NCBI RefSeq assembly: GCF_012849055.1
Contig: NZ_CP051677.1
Span: 1 to 64,000, forward strand
DNA from: Spirosoma rhododendri
Lineage (GTDB): Bacteria; Bacteroidota; Bacteroidia; Cytophagales; Spirosomataceae
Direction: 5' to 3'
DNA length: 64,000 nt
Part shown: positions 17,518 through 25,115 of the stretch, one piece after another
How positions within the stretch are numbered: the first letter of the stretch is position 1
Layout of the letters: each line of letters begins with the position of its first letter
Position numbers and translations under genes: made by a program
The notes under the pieces: generated by a model
Told to the model about the DNA's origin: nothing
Databases searched by the model: none
Seen by the model: only the letters and a program-made list of their open reading frames with translations

Positions 17518-18471
17518 ATGGCCCACGATCATCACCACGACCATGCCGGTCACAGCCACGGCCCCGTAACCCTGACCAACGTAAACCGCGCTCTGATTAT
17601 CGGAGCGGTACTCAACACGCTGTACGTCGTCATCGAGTTCAGCATGGGCGTGTACTATAACTCCGTGGCGCTCATGGCCGATGCAGGCCACAACTTGAGC
17701 GACGTGGCCGGGTTGCTGCTGTCGCTGCTGGCGTTTCGGCTGGCGAAAGTGCGTAACACCCCCACGTTTACGTATGGGTACCGCAAAAGCACGGTGCTGG
17801 CGTCGCTGACCAATGCGGTAGTACTACTCGTTACGGTCGGGGCCATTCTGTGGGAAAGTGTACAACGGTTTCGGGAGCCGGAGCCGGTAGCGGGCGGGCC
17901 GGTAGCCTGGGTCGCCGGGGTGGGTATTCTGGTCAATACAGTTTCAGCGCTGCTCTTTTTTCAGAACAAAGACCACGATCTGAACGTGAAAGGAGCTTAC
18001 CTGCACCTTGCCGCCGACGCGCTGGTGTCGCTGGGCGTGGTTATCGCGGGGGTTGTCATCAGCTACACCGGCTGGACGTGGATTGATCCCATCATCGGGC
18101 TGGTCGTCGGGGTGGTCATTCTGGCGTCGACCTGGCAACTGCTTGCTGACAGTGTGCGGCTCTCGCTCGATGGCGTGCCGAGCGGTATCGACCTGACCGG
18201 CGTTATGGCCGACATCCGGGCGGTGCCGGGCGTAACCGACGTTCACCATGTTCATGTCTGGGCCATGAGCACGACCGAGAATGCCCTGACCGCGCACCTC
18301 GTTCTCGACCCCAGCCTCTCCCCTGCCGACGAACAGACCCTGAAAGCCGACGTTCGCCACAGGCTCGAACACCGCAACGTCGGCCACGCAACACTGGAAA
18401 CCGAGCCAGCTTCGATTGCCTGCGGCACAACCGATTGCGAGCCAGCTCCAGCTCATTCACACAAACATTGA
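17518..18471 (+). CDS. cation diffusion facilitator (CzcD-like) metal exporter
   Basis: This 317-residue inner-membrane Me2+/H+ antiporter of the CDF family exports zinc, cobalt or a similar ion from the cytoplasm. A His-rich N-terminus (AHDHHHDHAGHSHG) and a C-terminal HSHKH tail frame six membrane helices. The metal-site motifs are visible in helix 2 (ADAGHNLSD, near residue 58) and helix 5 (HLAADALVS, near 163). A C-terminal cytoplasmic ferredoxin-like domain follows (VTDVHHVHVWAMS). The ATG at 17518 is preceded by a typical short leader. The substrate is most likely Zn2+/Co2+ by family. Confidence 0.92.
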   Translation: MAHDHHHDHAGHSHGPVTLTNVNRALIIGAVLNTLYVVIEFSMGVYYNSVALMADAGHNLSDVAGLLLSLLAFRLAKVRNTPTFTYGYRKSTVLASLTNAVVLLVTVGAILWESVQRFREPEPVAGGPVAWVAGVGILVNTVSALLFFQNKDHDLNVKGAYLHLAADALVSLGVVIAGVVISYTGWTWIDPIIGLVVGVVILASTWQLLADSVRLSLDGVPSGIDLTGVMADIRAVPGVTDVHHVHVWAMSTTENALTAHLVLDPSLSPADEQTLKADVRHRLEHRNVGHATLETEPASIACGTTDCEPAPAHSHKH

Positions 18472-18480
18472 CTTTATAGT

Positions 18481-18670
18481 CTGTGACAGCAGGAATGTTG
18501 TCACAGCCGCATAATTTCCTTCGGTCTGTCTACCCCCCAGCCCCCTGAAGGGGGAGTATTCCGCGAATGAGCCGCTCCCCCTTCAGGGGGCTGGGGGTAG
18601 ACAGACTAGCATTTAACAGCACATCCGTGTTAGCCTGCGGCTGCGACAGCAGGAATGCTGTCACAGCCGC
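18481..18670. repeat. composite element: 30-bp direct repeats flanking a 33-bp-arm inverted repeat
   Basis: Two 30-bp direct repeats (18481-18510 and 18641-18670; 28 of 30 bases identical, each containing the dyad GACAGCAGGAATG.TGTC) flank an inverted repeat. The inverted repeat has arms 18524-18556 and 18575-18606 (GTCTGTCTACCCCC and so on), with an 18-base loop and one base of length difference in the C/G run. The arm itself contains the small palindrome CCCCCTGAAGGGGG. This occupies most of the 448-bp gap after the CDF gene. The rest of the gap (18671-18919) shows no convincing gene. Confidence 0.82.
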
Positions 18671-18919
18671 GTAGGGCTGGTCTTTCCACAAACAAAACGT
18701 ATACACATACTGTCATAGACTAACACATCCGCTGCCGGGCGACAGACTGGTTGCTGTCCATTTACGCAGGCGCGCCGGATCAATAAGCTACCGCCTGTTT
18801 GAAAGCAGGCTGGCCACGCAGCGAACGACCACGAATAGTTAGCGTGAGGTGCAATTTTCAATAACAGATTACTGTTGGATTATAGCGACAGATTACCGTT
18901 GCTGAACGACAACTGACTA

Positions 18920-20056
18920 ATGGAAGCGACTACCCTTGTCCCCGCCGAAAAACAGCGTTACCAGAAACACCTGAACCTGCCCGAACTTGGCACCGCTGGC
19001 CAGCTGCGGCTGAAAAATGCCCGCGTACTGGTCGTAGGAGCCGGTGGGCTGGGGTGTCCGGTATTGCTCTACCTGACGGCGGCTGGCGTTGGCACAATCG
19101 GCGTAATCGACCCCGACGTGGTGGACCTGAGCAACCTGCAACGGCAGGTGCTCTACACGACCGACGAGGTGGGCAAGCCGAAAGTAAAAACGGCCGTCTC
19201 GCACCTGAACCGGCTCAACCCCGACCTGACGTTCGACACCTACACGTCAGCCCTCGATACCGGCAACGCCCGGACGGTTATTCAGGAATACGACATCGTG
19301 GTCGACTGTACCGATAATTTTAAGGTGCGGTATCTGGTCAATGACGTGTGTGTGTCGCTGGGCAAGCCGTTTGTGTACGGAGCAATTCACCGTTTTGAGG
19401 GGCAGGTTGCCATTCTGAACGCCGACCTCGGCAATGGACAGCGGGGGCCTACCTATCGCTGTCTGTTTCCCGAATACCCCAACGACCTCGAAATCCCGAA
19501 CTGCAACGACACCGGTGTACTGGGTGTGCTGCCGGGCGTCATCGGCACCTATCAGGCCAACGAAGTCATCAAGCTGATTACAGGCATCGGTCAGCCGCTG
19601 ACACAGCAATTGCTGATGATCGATCTGCTGAGTATGAATCAGCAAAAAATCCGGACCAGGCGCCGGGCCGACGCAGAAGAACTGGCCCGGCAGGGGCTGG
19701 CTACCGGCAACCGAACCCCCACTACGGACGTTGGACCGCAGAAAATGTCGGTGCAGGAACTGGCCGACCGGCTCAGCAAAGGCGACGATATCTTCCTGCT
19801 CGACGTTCGCGAACGACCCGAATACGACCTGTGCCACCTCGACGGGGCCACACTGATTCCGGTGGGTATGATCCCCAACAATCGCAAACGCATCCCAACC
19901 GATCGGCCCGTCGTGGTTTATTGCCACCACGGTATGCGGTCGAGCAATGTGGTGCAGTACCTGTATGCGCAGGAAGGCTTAACGAACCTGTACAATCTCG
20001 ACGGCGGTATCAACGCCTGGGCGCGGGATATCGAACCCGAGATGGCCGTATACTAG
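18920..20056 (+). CDS. moeB: MoeB/ThiF-type adenylyltransferase with C-terminal rhodanese domain
   Basis: This 378-residue E1-like enzyme adenylates the C-terminal glycine of a small sulfur-carrier protein (MoaD- or ThiS-type). The N-terminal ThiF domain (about 1-260) starts RYQKHLNLPELGTAGQ and has the nucleotide loop VVGAGGLGCPVLLYL and VDCTDNFKVRYLVND. The C-terminal rhodanese domain (about 275-378) carries the active cysteine in VVYCHHGMRSSNVV, suggesting direct sulfur transfer. The zinc-binding CxxC near the end of the E1 domain in classical MoeB is not evident (the region reads QQKIRTRRRADAEE). Role in molybdopterin versus thiamine synthesis is not resolved by neighbours. Confidence 0.87.
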   Translation: MEATTLVPAEKQRYQKHLNLPELGTAGQLRLKNARVLVVGAGGLGCPVLLYLTAAGVGTIGVIDPDVVDLSNLQRQVLYTTDEVGKPKVKTAVSHLNRLNPDLTFDTYTSALDTGNARTVIQEYDIVVDCTDNFKVRYLVNDVCVSLGKPFVYGAIHRFEGQVAILNADLGNGQRGPTYRCLFPEYPNDLEIPNCNDTGVLGVLPGVIGTYQANEVIKLITGIGQPLTQQLLMIDLLSMNQQKIRTRRRADAEELARQGLATGNRTPTTDVGPQKMSVQELADRLSKGDDIFLLDVRERPEYDLCHLDGATLIPVGMIPNNRKRIPTDRPVVVYCHHGMRSSNVVQYLYAQEGLTNLYNLDGGINAWARDIEPEMAVY

Positions 20057-20073
20057 CCACAGGCACGAATTTA

Positions 20074-20119
20074 GCAGGCGGGATGTTGATTGACGAAGGT
20101 TAATCGGCATCCCGCCTGC
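20074..20119 (+). terminator. hairpin terminator after moeB
   Basis: A 12-bp perfect stem GCAGGCGGGATG (20074-20085) with its complement at 20108-20119 is followed by CGTTTTA. The loop is 22 bases. The T run is short, so strength is uncertain. Confidence 0.65.
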
Positions 20120-20187
20120 CGTTTTATGAATTCCCTGTACCTTTGCCGCGTCGCTGACGGGTCAATCAACGATTTCTTTTCTGAATT

Positions 20188-20541
20188 ATGTTTCTTACAA
20201 TGCTGAAGTCCAAGCTTCACCGGGTGCGCGTCACGCAGGCGGAGCTTAATTATGTCGGTAGTATCACCATCGACGAAGACCTCATGGATGCTGCCGGACT
20301 GCTTGAAAATGAGCAGGTTCACATCGTCAACAACAACAACGGCGAACGGCTTATTACCTACGTCATCAAGGGCGAGCGCGGGTCGGGCATCATCTGCCTC
20401 AACGGTGCCGCTGCCCGGCGGGCGCAGGTTGGCGACATCATCATCATCATTGCGTATACGATGCTGAGCGACGAGGAAGCCCGCACCCACAAACCAACCG
20501 TCGTTTTTCCCGACGAAAACAATCGGCTGGTAAACGGCTAA
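20188..20541 (+). CDS. panD: aspartate 1-decarboxylase
   Basis: This 117-residue pyruvoyl enzyme makes beta-alanine from aspartate for pantothenate and CoA synthesis. The N-terminus [19 protein letters not shown] matches PanD, and the self-cleavage site G24-S25 is in NYVGSITID exactly where expected, supporting the ATG at 20188. The later [18 protein letters not shown] strand region is also conserved. The protein is made as a proenzyme and cleaved into beta and alpha chains with a pyruvoyl group from Ser25. It is followed at 60 bp by the YbhN-like gene. Confidence 0.96.
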   Translation: MFLTMLKSKLHRVRVTQAELNYVGSITIDEDLMDAAGLLENEQVHIVNNNNGERLITYVIKGERGSGIICLNGAAARRAQVGDIIIIIAYTMLSDEEARTHKPTVVFPDENNRLVNG

Positions 20542-20601
20542 TCGCACCGGCTATCTGCTTCAACTAGCACCGATTCGTTTCCACCCGTTCTTCCTCCACG
20601 T

Positions 20602-21672
20602 ATGAATATCAAGAACATCATTAAGTACGTCCTTTCGCTGAGCATTGCGGGCGGTCTGCTGTGGTTTACGTTCCAGCAAAGTCACATCGACGCGGCTGAT
20701 CTATGGCGTAAAATCGAATCGGCCGATTACCGCTGGGTGCTGGTGTCGGCCGTGCTGACGATTGTGGCCCATTGGAGCCGGGCCGAACGCTGGCGTACGC
20801 TGCTGGAACCGGTTGTGCCCGTAGTGCCGTCATCGCTCGACGCAACGGCCAGCGTGCTGACGGGTTATCTGGCGAATCTGGCCCTGCCCCGCGCTGGTGA
20901 AGTTGCCCGCTGTGGCACGCTTTACCGCCTGACCGGCCGGACGGGTACGCCGGTGCCGGTAAACGTCAGCTTCGGGACGGTTGTGGCCGAACGCCTGTTC
21001 GACCTGCTGATGCTGGTGATCCTGCTGGCAATGACGTTTGTACTGGAGTTTGATCGGCTCAGCCAGTTTTTCACGGAATTTCTTGGCGGCAAACTCCCCA
21101 AAGGAACGAGCGGCACCGGCGTGCTGCTGCTGGCGGGTGTCGTGGTAGCCGGGCTGGGGCTGCTGGGCTGGTTTCTGTTTACCCGCTATCGTACGGCGCT
21201 GGGCCAACACCCGCTTTACCAGAAAGTAGCCGCTTTTCTGAACGGCCTGCTCGCCGGGCTGATGAGCGTGCGTAAACTCCGTCGGCCGGGGGCGTTTGTT
21301 TTCCATACGCTGCTCATCTGGACGATGTACTATCTGATGTCGTACACGCTGTTTTTCGCCCTACCAGCCACGGCCAATCTGGGTCCGCTGGCGGGTCTTA
21401 CGATTCTGGTCGTCGGTACGCTGGGTATGGCGGCACCGACCCCCGGCGGTATCGGTTCGTTTCACCTGCTGGTTGGGCAGGTAGCCCTGCTCTACGGCCT
21501 GACCAGTCAGGACGGGCAGATTCTGGCGACGTTTATCCACGGCGTGTCGACCCTGATGATTATTCTGCTGGGCGTAGCCAGTATTTTGTACGTACTGACC
21601 CGCCAAAGCCGCAGCATGGCCCGCACCGACGATGTACTGACCGACCCCAATGCGATCCGGCTTCAGAAGTAG
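20602..21672 (+). CDS. YbhN/LPG-synthase transmembrane-domain flippase-like protein
   Basis: This 356-residue inner-membrane protein has eight or so hydrophobic segments and belongs to the family covering the transmembrane part of lysylphosphatidylglycerol synthase (UPF0104/YbhN). Typical pieces are WSRAERWRTLLEP near residue 55, GYLANLALPRAGEVARCG near 92, and GMAAPTPGGIGSFHLLVGQ near 275. The catalytic aminoacyl-transfer domain of MprF is absent, so a lipid- or polyprenyl-transport role is more likely than lysyl transfer. It lies between panD and rfaE2 on the same strand with short gaps. Confidence 0.87.
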   Translation: MNIKNIIKYVLSLSIAGGLLWFTFQQSHIDAADLWRKIESADYRWVLVSAVLTIVAHWSRAERWRTLLEPVVPVVPSSLDATASVLTGYLANLALPRAGEVARCGTLYRLTGRTGTPVPVNVSFGTVVAERLFDLLMLVILLAMTFVLEFDRLSQFFTEFLGGKLPKGTSGTGVLLLAGVVVAGLGLLGWFLFTRYRTALGQHPLYQKVAAFLNGLLAGLMSVRKLRRPGAFVFHTLLIWTMYYLMSYTLFFALPATANLGPLAGLTILVVGTLGMAAPTPGGIGSFHLLVGQVALLYGLTSQDGQILATFIHGVSTLMIILLGVASILYVLTRQSRSMARTDDVLTDPNAIRLQK

Positions 21673-21689
21673 CCCCACCGTCGACTGAT

Positions 21690-22169
21690 ATGACTGAATC
21701 AAAGATTTTAACCCGTGAGCAGGCCGTTGCACAGGCCGATGCCTGGCGTGCCGACGGTCAGGCCATTGTCTTCACCAACGGCTGTTTCGACATTGTCCAT
21801 CTCGGCCACATCGACTATCTCGAAAAAGCCCGGAACCTAGGTCAGCGCATGATTCTGGGTCTGAACACCGACGCATCTGTGAGCCGGATCAAAGGGCCGC
21901 TGCGCCCGGTTGTGAACGAGTACGCCCGCGCCCGGCTGATGGCCGCGCTGGAATTTGTCGACGCCGTTACCTTGTTTGATGAACCGACTCCGCTGGAATT
22001 GATCGAAGCCGTCCGGCCCGATATTCTGGTGAAGGGCAACGACTATTCAATCAGTACGATTGTTGGAGCCGATTTTGTACTGGGCAACGGTGGCCGCGTC
22101 GAAACGGTTGCACTGGTTCCGGGCTACTCCACGACCTCGCTGATTGCCCGGATCAAAGAAAGTTTCTAG
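21690..22169 (+). CDS. rfaE2: D-glycero-beta-D-manno-heptose 1-phosphate adenylyltransferase
   Basis: This 159-residue cytidylyltransferase-fold enzyme transfers AMP to heptose-1-phosphate in the ADP-heptose pathway for LPS. The nucleotidyltransferase motif is VFTNGCFDIVHLGH (HxGH at residues 37-40), followed by GLNTDASVSRIKG and DILVKGNDYS. It corresponds to the C-terminal half of HldE; the kinase half is separate and not in this window. It starts 17 bp after the YbhN-like gene, indicating an operon with panD. The GT9 at 49.9-50.9 kb may use the product. Confidence 0.94.
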   Translation: MTESKILTREQAVAQADAWRADGQAIVFTNGCFDIVHLGHIDYLEKARNLGQRMILGLNTDASVSRIKGPLRPVVNEYARARLMAALEFVDAVTLFDEPTPLELIEAVRPDILVKGNDYSISTIVGADFVLGNGGRVETVALVPGYSTTSLIARIKESF

Positions 22170-22359
22170 GCCTGACGGCTAAACAGTTAGTATTGCCGAT
22201 CGTTAGTTTTATACGAGTGCCGCTATCTGGGACGTTTTTAATCTAGCTTTATGCTCGACTAAACGCCCAATTTAGTAGCTTTACTGACCTCATCTGCGGA
22301 GTTACCCCTAATTCTCGACTTCGCAATCGGGCTACAAAAAACAACACGACTACTGATCT

Positions 22360-22779
22360 ATGCTGCTGCTTATCAACATCCGTTTAGTTCAGCTTACGCT
22401 GCTCTTTCTGTTACTGGCCATCCCCATCTCCGGCCGCTCGTCGGTCGACCGTACCGGTGATCGGATTCTGGGTCGGTGGCTTTTTCCAACGAAAGGCTCC
22501 AGCGTAGATGTGTTTCGGATCGGTGACCGCTACTTCGCCCGTGTTGCGGAAGTCGATCACGCCGGGCAGAAAAACTACGGCCTGGCGAAAGACAAGATCA
22601 TCATTACCAACCTTGCGTTCGACGGCGAGAACTGGTCGAATGGTGAAATGATTCACCCCAAGACAGGCACGCATCTGGACGTCGAACTGACGATGGAAAA
22701 CCCGCAGGCGCTGACGGTGACTATCTACAAAGGCATCAAATTTCTCCACAAGCGGTTTGTAATGACCCGGGTGGGGTAA
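22360..22779 (+). CDS. secreted DUF2147-like protein
   Basis: This 139-residue exported protein has an N-terminal hydrophobic signal (LVQLTLLFLLLAIPISGRSS). The mature part resembles DUF2147: DRILGRWLFPTKGSSVDVF, then a central K-rich strand region, NGEMIHPKTG.HLDVELTM, and the final FLHKRFVMTRVG. Family members are small beta-sandwich or lipocalin-like envelope proteins of unknown function. The gene stands alone after a 190-bp gap in which nothing else was recognised, and is followed by a terminator. Confidence 0.75.
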   Translation: MLLLINIRLVQLTLLFLLLAIPISGRSSVDRTGDRILGRWLFPTKGSSVDVFRIGDRYFARVAEVDHAGQKNYGLAKDKIIITNLAFDGENWSNGEMIHPKTGTHLDVELTMENPQALTVTIYKGIKFLHKRFVMTRVG

Positions 22780-22812
22780 CGGTTTACAGTTCTCAGTTTA
22801 CGGTTTACGGTA

Positions 22813-22844
22813 AAGCCCCCCGCTCATTCGAGCGGGGGCTTTTT
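22813..22844 (+). terminator. rho-independent terminator after DUF2147 gene
   Basis: The GC-rich stem AGCCCCC(C)GCTC/GAGCGGGGGCT with loop ATTC is followed by TTTTT. The left arm has six C and the right five G, giving a one-base bulge. The preceding 30 bases contain TTTACAGT/TTTACGG words like those seen in other gaps of this window. Confidence 0.85.
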
Positions 22845-22966
22845 CTTGGGGCGAACGGTACCGGCGCATGATAAATGGTGACTGTCTTGGGACACTTTTG
22901 CGGTTTCTCTTGTTTTAGTAGGGAAGGCGACGCATGTTCGCACTATTAAAAACGGATTAAACACCT

Positions 22967-23653
22967 ATGATTTCACCCTGGCTTTTAATGATCGTAATCT
23001 TCGGCCTCAGCGCGTTTGTCAGCTGGCGTTTGAAGAGTAAGTTCAACGAATATTCGCAGATTGGCCTTAGCAACGGCTTGAGTGGAGCAGAGATTGCTCA
23101 GCAGATGCTGAACGAAAACGGCATCTACGACGTGCGGGTTGTGTCGACGGAGGGTATGCTGACCGACAACTATAACCCACAGGAAAAGACCGTTAACCTG
23201 AGCAACGACGTTTATTACGGGCGGAGCGTAGCAGCGGCAGCCGTAGCGGCTCACGAATGCGGCCACGCGGTGCAGCACCAGCAGGCGTATGCCCCGTTGA
23301 AACTGCGGTCGGCGTTGGTACCGGCCCTGACGATTTCATCGCAGTATATGCAGTGGATTATTCTGGCGGGTATTTTCCTGCTAAACACAACGCCTATCCC
23401 GCTGATTATTGGCGTCAGTCTGTTTGCGCTGACGACCCTGTTCAGTTTCGTAACGTTGCCCGTTGAGTTCGACGCAAGCCGCCGGGCACTGGCCTGGATT
23501 CAGACCCGCAACGTGGTCAATCAGCGTGAATACGGTATGGCGAAAGATGCCCTGTGGTGGGCCGCGATGACTTACGTCGTTGCCGCACTAGGCTCGCTTG
23601 CCACGCTGCTCTACTACGCCAGCCTGCTATCGGGCGGTCGTCGTAGCGACTAA
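22967..23653 (+). CDS. zinc metallopeptidase (YugP-like)
   Basis: This 228-residue membrane-anchored neutral zinc metallopeptidase belongs to the YugP/Peptidase_M family with PF04298-like layout. An N-terminal membrane helix (residues 2-20) is followed by SGAEIAQQMLNENGI, then HECGH at residues 96-100 as the zinc site. Two or three further hydrophobic helices follow, with the LPVEFDASRRAL segment near residue 165 providing a probable third ligand region. The substrate is unknown. The gene is single, closed by a bidirectional terminator. Confidence 0.88.
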   Translation: MISPWLLMIVIFGLSAFVSWRLKSKFNEYSQIGLSNGLSGAEIAQQMLNENGIYDVRVVSTEGMLTDNYNPQEKTVNLSNDVYYGRSVAAAAVAAHECGHAVQHQQAYAPLKLRSALVPALTISSQYMQWIILAGIFLLNTTPIPLIIGVSLFALTTLFSFVTLPVEFDASRRALAWIQTRNVVNQREYGMAKDALWWAAMTYVVAALGSLATLLYYASLLSGGRRSD

Positions 23654-23672
23654 TCGAACTTGTGACACACAA

Positions 23673-23704
23673 AAACGCCACCGGCTTTGCAGTCGGTGGC
23701 GTTT
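23673..23704. terminator. bidirectional rho-independent terminator
   Basis: An 11-bp perfect stem AAACGCCACCG (23673-23683) with its complement at 23694-23704 is followed by CGTTTTT on the plus strand and by TTTTGTGTG on the minus strand. It separates the convergent zinc peptidase and holin-like genes. Confidence 0.85.
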
Positions 23705-23723
23705 CGTTTTTGGAGTACTGCGG

Positions 23724-24125
23724 TCAGGCAGCGAGCCAGATCTTAGCATGTTCCATCACTACATAACCCGACTTAACCATTTCCTCCGACGGTGCCGACC
23801 GATCGATCAGCGAACCAGCCACGGCGACAGCAACGGCGATAACCAGCGCAGGCCAGAACCCGGCGATGGTAAAGCTGTCCATAAACTTGTCGATCAGTTT
23901 GAGCATCAGGGCCGTTACCACCAACCTGACCAGTCCGCTCAGCAGGAAAAAGGTAACGAGATCAAGGGGTACGCGAATGATCCAGCCAACAAAGTAATTG
24001 AGTACCGCCAGCAGAAAAGCGATCAACAGTGCCGTACCGAAGTTTTTGACATCGATCTGGGGCATCAGGTAGGCCAACCCGAAAATGACGGCTGCATCCA
24101 GCAGCAAATGGAGAATAAAGTTCAT
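23724..24125 (-). CDS. four-helix membrane protein (phage-holin-family/YvlD-like)
   Basis: This 133-residue inner-membrane protein has four hydrophobic segments, starting FILHLLLDAAVIFGLAYLMP, with IDVKNFGTALLIAFLLAVLN and VTFFLLSGLVRLVVTALML following. This fits the Mycobact_4_TM/YvlD-like family usually labelled phage holin family. There is no phage context, so lysis is unlikely; an envelope-stress role is known for some relatives. It is divergent from the methyltransferase lipoprotein gene with 77 bp between them. Confidence 0.75.
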   Translation of the reverse strand: MNFILHLLLDAAVIFGLAYLMPQIDVKNFGTALLIAFLLAVLNYFVGWIIRVPLDLVTFFLLSGLVRLVVTALMLKLIDKFMDSFTIAGFWPALVIAVAVAVAGSLIDRSAPSEEMVKSGYVVMEHAKIWLAA

Positions 24126-24202
24126 GGCAATGGGGGATTGGTTTTCAGGACAACTGTTTCCCTAAACGGATGGTTTACCCAGTAAATCAATCCTGACGCC
24201 CT

Positions 24203-24928
24203 ATGTACCGGCTCCTCATTCTTCTTGTCACTACCCTTTCGGCCTGCGGACAGGGCTCGTCGCAGCAGCAGCCCGCCCAGACAACGCGCGCAGACACGGT
24301 CTATCAGTATCAGGATGCGAGCCGCGACGGAACAGGCAAGTTCTACAAGGGACGGGAGATTGCGCAGGTAATGGGGCACCTCGGCGCGTCGTGGCTCGAA
24401 CGGCCGGAGCGCGAACAGGAAGAACGCACTGACCTGTTGTTGAAAGCCCTGCAACTCAAACCAACCGACGTAGTGGCCGACATTGGTGCTGGCACCGGAT
24501 TTTTCTCGTTTCTGATGGCCCCGAAAGTATCGCAGGGCCGTGTGCTAGCCGTCGATATCCAGCCGGAAATGATTGAGTACCTGAACGAAGGACGAGCGAA
24601 ACGCAAGGCTACCAACGTACAGCCGATTCTGGGAACAGAAAGTAACCCTAAACTGCCGTCCAACAGCATTGATCTGGCCATTATGATCGATGCCTACCAC
24701 GAGTTTTCGTATCCCCGTGAGATGATGCAGCACCTTGCCGATGCGCTGAAGCCGGGCGGACGAATTGTGTTGGTGGAGTACCGGGCCGAGGACCCCGCCG
24801 TACCGATCAAACCCCTGCACAAACTGAGTATCGCGCAGGCATCAAACGAACTGAAAGCGGTAGGACTACGGCTACTAAAAACCGACGAGCGACTACCACA
24901 GCAGCATATTCTATTTTTCGGGAAGTAG
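24203..24928 (+). CDS. class I SAM-dependent methyltransferase with lipoprotein signal
   Basis: This 241-residue protein has an N-terminal lipoprotein signal (RLLILLVTTLSACG, Cys15) followed by a Gln/Thr linker and a Rossmann methyltransferase domain. SAM motif I is DVVADIGAGTGFFSFL (near residue 90), motif II VLAVDIQPEMI, and motif III/IV IDLAIMIDAYHEFSYP, then LKPGGRIVLVEYR. Motifs are intact, so it looks catalytically competent, yet the signal would place it outside the cytoplasm where SAM is not expected. Either the lipobox is not used, or the domain has another role. Similar predicted lipoprotein methyltransferases occur in other environmental bacteria. Confidence 0.83.
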   Translation: MYRLLILLVTTLSACGQGSSQQQPAQTTRADTVYQYQDASRDGTGKFYKGREIAQVMGHLGASWLERPEREQEERTDLLLKALQLKPTDVVADIGAGTGFFSFLMAPKVSQGRVLAVDIQPEMIEYLNEGRAKRKATNVQPILGTESNPKLPSNSIDLAIMIDAYHEFSYPREMMQHLADALKPGGRIVLVEYRAEDPAVPIKPLHKLSIAQASNELKAVGLRLLKTDERLPQQHILFFGK

Positions 24929-24967
24929 AGTGATATAAAGCTGATTACTAAGCACCAGAGTAAAATA

Positions 24968-25068
24968 ATTCAACACAGAGTCACAGAGAACGCCGAGATA
25001 AATCAGTGGTAATACAACCAGTTATCAGTTAGTTGAAACTCTGAGATCTCCGTGGCTCTGTGTTAAAT
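24968..25068. repeat. imperfect inverted repeat with CACAGAG words
   Basis: The left arm (about 24968-24989, ATTCAACACAGAGTCACAGAG) pairs with the right arm (about 25047-25068, TCTCCGTGGCTCTGTGTTAAA) across a loop of about 57 bases. It lies between the convergent methyltransferase and amino-acid permease genes and probably acts as a bidirectional end structure; no T run is present. Confidence 0.6.
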
Positions 25069-25115
25069 CAACTTTGATTTATTGACATCATATTGATCTG
25101 CGTTCCACTAGTAAC

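Noticed and set aside
18661..18861. A 66-codon minus-strand frame in the gap before moeB
   Set aside because: It starts in unremarkable sequence, overlaps the direct repeat and has no family features or good start context.
22170..22359. Possible small RNA or tRNA in the gap after rfaE2
   Set aside because: No cloverleaf, T-loop GGTTC.A or CCA end could be found, and no strong stem is present.
23724..24125. Prophage remnant indicated by a holin-family protein
   Set aside because: No other phage gene is nearby and this family is mostly chromosomal in bacteria without phage context.
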